From positions 1 to 61,756 of the forward strand of contig NZ_FOLV01000021.1 in the NCBI RefSeq assembly GCF_900112415.1: a DNA stretch of 61,756 bases, written 5' to 3'. The notes beneath the pieces are model-generated. The model was not told where the DNA came from, did no database searches, and was given only the letters and a program-made list of their open reading frames with translations. This DNA comes from Bacillus sp. 491mf (GTDB lineage: Bacteria; Bacillota; Bacilli; Bacillales; Bacillaceae_G). This document shows, one piece after another, positions 59,051 to 61,756 of this stretch. The stretch's first letter is position 1, and the number at the start of each line of letters is the position of its first letter. The position numbers and the translations under genes were made by a program.

Positions 59051-61525
59051 ATGTCAGACAACCAACAACAAGGCCGAATTCGAGAAATTAATATTAGCCA
59101 AGAAATGCGTACCTCGTTTTTAGATTATGCGATGAGCGTTATCGTATCTCGTGCACTGCCAGATGTTCGTGATGGATTAAAACCTGTTCACCGCAGAATT
59201 TTATATGCGATGAACGATTTAGGGATTACTGCTGATAAGGCGTATAAGAAGTCTGCGCGTATTGTTGGTGAAGTAATTGGTAAGTATCATCCACACGGTG
59301 ATTCGGCGGTATATGAAACAATGGTGCGAATGGCCCAAGACTTTAGTCAACGTTATATGCTAGTAAATGGACATGGTAACTTCGGTTCTGTCGATGGTGA
59401 TTCGGCGGCTGCGATGCGTTATACAGAGGCAAAAATGTCCAAGATTTCTATGGAACTATTGCGTGATATCACAAAAAATACAATTGATTATCAAGATAAC
59501 TATGATGGTTCGGAAAGAGAACCGATTGTATTACCTGCGCGCTTTCCTAATTTATTAGTAAATGGTGCAACAGGTATTGCGGTTGGGATGGCAACGAACA
59601 TTCCTCCGCATCAGCTTGGTGAAGTAATTGATGGGGTATTAGCGTTAAGTCATAATCCGGAGATTACGATTGCGGAATTAATGGAGTATATTCCCGGCCC
59701 AGACTTCCCAACAGCTGGTCAAATTCTTGGACGAAGTGGAATTCGAAGAGCGTATGAAACAGGGCGTGGTACAGTAATTCTTCGTGCAAAAGTAGAGATC
59801 GAAGAGAAGGCAAATGGGAAACAATCTATTATTGTGACTGAACTACCATATCAAGTGAATAAAGCAAGATTGATTGAAAAGATTGCGGAGCTTGTTCGAG
59901 ACAAAAAGATTGATGGTATTACAGATTTACGTGATGAATCAGATCGAACTGGTATGCGTATCGTTATGGAATTACGACGAGATGCTAATGCAAATGTGTT
60001 ATTGAATAACTTATATAAACATACAGCACTTCAGACAAGCTTTGGTATTAATATGCTATCGCTCGTAAATGGAGAACCGAAAGTATTAAATTTAAAAGAA
60101 TGTCTATATTATTACCTGGATCATCAGAAGGTCGTTATCCGTAGACGTACTGCATATGAATTAGAGAAAGCGGAAGCTCGTGCTCATATTTTAGAAGGTT
60201 TACGCATTGCGTTAGATCATCTTGATGAAGTAATTACTCTAATTCGTAATTCGAAGACAGCAGACATTGCAAAGCAAGGATTAATGGAACGTTTTGGCTT
60301 AAGTGAAAAGCAAGCCCAAGCAATTTTAGATATGCGTTTGCAACGTTTAACAGGGTTAGAGCGTGAAAAAATCGAACAAGAATATCAAGAACTACTTGCA
60401 TTGATTGCGGAGTTAAAAGCAATTCTCGCAGATGAAGAGAAAGTTCTTGAAATTATTCGTGAAGAATTAACAGAAGTTAAAGATCGCTTTAATGATACAC
60501 GAAGATCAGAAATTACAATTGGCGGTATGGAAGCAATCGAGGATGAAGATTTAATTCCAGAGCAAAACATTGTAATTACACTTACTCATAATGGGTATGT
60601 AAAACGATTACCAGCTTCTACGTACAAAACGCAAAATCGTGGCGGACGTGGAGTTCAAGGTATGGGGACGAACAATGATGATTTTGTAGAACATTTGTTA
60701 ACAACATCTACACATGATCATATTCTATTCTTCACAAATAAAGGGAAAGTATACCGGACGAAGGGATATGAAATCCCAGAGTATAGCCGTACAGCTAAGG
60801 GTATACCGATTATTAATTTATTAGAAGTAGATAAAGATGAATGGGTAAATGCGATTATCCCAATCCGAGAATTCAGTGATGACCATTACTTATTCTTTAC
60901 GACGAAACAGGGTATTGCAAAAAGAACACCACTTTCATCGTTTGCTAACATACGTAATAATGGTTTAATTGCAATATCACTTCGTGAAGATGATGAAGTT
61001 ATTTCTGTTCGATTAACAACAGGCGAAAAAGATATGATTGTGGGAACGAGTAACGGTATGTTAATTCGCTTCCATGAACAAGATGTTCGCTCGATGGGAC
61101 GTAATGCAGCGGGTGTGAAAGCTATTACGTTAGGTGAGGAAGATCAAGTAGTTGGCATGGAAATCGTTGAAGATGAAATGGATGTTTTAATTGTAACGAA
61201 AAATGGTTATGGCAAGCGAACGCCAGTTGAAGAATATCGCCTCCAAAGCCGTGGGGGTAAAGGACTTAAAACATGTAATATTACAGATAAGAATGGTAAG
61301 TTAATTGCTGTTAAGTCTGTAAATGGTGAAGAAGATATTATGCTGATTACAGCAGCGGGTGTTTTAATCCGTATGCCGGTTGATCAAATTTCTCAAATGG
61401 GACGTAATACACAAGGTGTTCGTTTAATTCGTTTAGAAGGCGAGCAAGAAGTAGCAACGGTAGCAAAAACACAAAAAGAAGATGAAGAAGAGATACAAGA
61501 AGATCAAGAAAGCTCAGAAGAATAA
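59051..61525 (+). CDS. gyrA: DNA gyrase subunit A
   Basis: An 824-residue subunit. The N-terminal breakage-reunion domain has [31 protein letters not shown], then the quinolone region [16 protein letters not shown] with Ser85 and Glu89, the wild-type residues, and the catalytic Tyr in [12 protein letters not shown]. The C-terminal six-bladed pinwheel carries the GyrA box [10 protein letters not shown] and related repeats ([20 protein letters not shown]). Acidic tail [14 protein letters not shown]. The start at 59051 has GGAGGTG upstream; the ATG at 59033 overlaps that site. Confidence 0.97.
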   Translation: MSDNQQQGRIREINISQEMRTSFLDYAMSVIVSRALPDVRDGLKPVHRRILYAMNDLGITADKAYKKSARIVGEVIGKYHPHGDSAVYETMVRMAQDFSQRYMLVNGHGNFGSVDGDSAAAMRYTEAKMSKISMELLRDITKNTIDYQDNYDGSEREPIVLPARFPNLLVNGATGIAVGMATNIPPHQLGEVIDGVLALSHNPEITIAELMEYIPGPDFPTAGQILGRSGIRRAYETGRGTVILRAKVEIEEKANGKQSIIVTELPYQVNKARLIEKIAELVRDKKIDGITDLRDESDRTGMRIVMELRRDANANVLLNNLYKHTALQTSFGINMLSLVNGEPKVLNLKECLYYYLDHQKVVIRRRTAYELEKAEARAHILEGLRIALDHLDEVITLIRNSKTADIAKQGLMERFGLSEKQAQAILDMRLQRLTGLEREKIEQEYQELLALIAELKAILADEEKVLEIIREELTEVKDRFNDTRRSEITIGGMEAIEDEDLIPEQNIVITLTHNGYVKRLPASTYKTQNRGGRGVQGMGTNNDDFVEHLLTTSTHDHILFFTNKGKVYRTKGYEIPEYSRTAKGIPIINLLEVDKDEWVNAIIPIREFSDDHYLFFTTKQGIAKRTPLSSFANIRNNGLIAISLREDDEVISVRLTTGEKDMIVGTSNGMLIRFHEQDVRSMGRNAAGVKAITLGEEDQVVGMEIVEDEMDVLIVTKNGYGKRTPVEEYRLQSRGGKGLKTCNITDKNGKLIAVKSVNGEEDIMLITAAGVLIRMPVDQISQMGRNTQGVRLIRLEGEQEVATVAKTQKEDEEEIQEDQESSEE

Positions 61526-61550
61526 GGGAACTTCCCTTATTCTTTTTTTT
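61519..61550 (+). terminator. terminator of gyrA
   Basis: AGAATAAGGGAA and TTCCCTTATTCT are fully complementary with almost no loop, followed by TTTTTTT. It overlaps the gyrA stop. Confidence 0.88.
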
Positions 61551-61561
61551 ATAAAAAGGGC

Positions 61562-61590
61562 TTGCGTAGGAGAAGCAAAGTCTATATAAT
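61562..61590 (+). promoter_or_regulatory. rRNA operon promoter P1
   Basis: TTGCGT, 17-base spacer, TATAAT. First of two tandem promoters between gyrA and the rRNA operon, as for rrnO in B. subtilis. Confidence 0.8.
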
Positions 61591-61635
61591 AGGCAGAGTC
61601 AGCAATTCGTTGAAACAAAATGTTAAAACAATTTG

Positions 61636-61664
61636 TTGACGAACATGAAATGTTATGTTATATT
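61636..61664 (+). promoter_or_regulatory. rRNA operon promoter P2
   Basis: TTGACG, 17-base spacer, TATATT, 74 bases downstream of P1. Confidence 0.82.
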
Positions 61665-61756
61665 ATGAAAGTCGCCAAAACGCGACATTGAACTTTGAAA
61701 ACTAAACGAAACAAACAACGTGAAACGTCAATTTTTATTTATGATGCTAGACAAAC
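61665..61756 (+). other. 16S rRNA leader (pre-rRNA 5' region)
   Basis: AACTTTGAAAACTAAACGAA and ATGATGCTAGACAAAC are the familiar Bacillus pre-16S leader. The mature 16S start is expected just past the window end; no rRNA itself is inside. Confidence 0.75.

Noticed and set aside
61665-61756. 16S rRNA gene
   Set aside because: Only the leader is inside the window.

Overview
The window is about 62 kb of low-GC Firmicute chromosome spanning the replication origin. Gene order (rpmH-rnpA-yidC-jag-mnmE-mnmG-rsmG-noc-parA-parB on the left of dnaA; dnaN-rlbA-recF-gyrB-gyrA and an rRNA promoter region on the right), the WalRK cluster, and several copies of a TTTAT-bounded repeat resembling bcr1 point to the Bacillus cereus group. 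From memory, GyrB differs at scattered positions from the B. anthracis/B. cereus protein, so this may be a divergent member of the group; the species is not settled by reading alone.

Layout. (1) 1-12.3 kb: envelope-glycan genes (GT4 glycosyltransferase, O-antigen ligase-like protein, two related GT39-like membrane proteins, Wzx-type flippase, GT2 glycosyltransferase) mixed with a TRIC-type channel, an acyl-CoA thioesterase and an ABC-F ATPase. Orientation is mixed and many gaps hold dispersed repeats. (2) 12.5-22.5 kb: MsrA-MsrB fusion, AI-2E family membrane protein, lytS-lytT with only a shredded lrgB left where lrgAB normally lies, a GT39-like/GtrB-like pair, and an isolated MpaB/rubber-oxygenase family gene. 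(3) 22.7-30.3 kb: rlmH, yyzF, htrA-like protease and walJ-I-H-K-R, with a dense DnaA-box cluster over yyzF. (4) 30.4-40.4 kb: four tRNA genes (Lys-Glu-Asp-Phe), purA with a PurR-type operator, dnaB, rplI, gdpP, yybS, rpsR-ssb-rpsF, ychF, yyzM. (5) 40.4-52.3 kb: mscS, yyaC, parB, parA, noc, rsmG, mnmG, mnmE, jag, yidC, rnpA, rpmH. (6) 52.3-54.36 kb: bipartite oriC flanking dnaA. (7) 54.37-61.76 kb: dnaN, rlbA, recF, gyrB, gyrA, then two tandem rRNA promoters; the window ends in the leader just before 16S rRNA.

From rlmH to gyrA nearly all genes are transcribed away from oriC. Initiation (DnaA, DnaN, DnaB, SSB, gyrase), origin segregation (ParA/ParB/parS), nucleoid occlusion (Noc) and wall homeostasis (WalRK, GdpP) are thus physically grouped. 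The most unusual aspect is the load of dispersed repeats: about eleven complete or partial bcr1-like elements with ATAAA/TTTAT ends, several touching stop codons, terminators or ribosome binding sites, plus a second, separate repeat family. I found no CRISPR array, prophage, intact insertion sequence or convincing undescribed multigene system.
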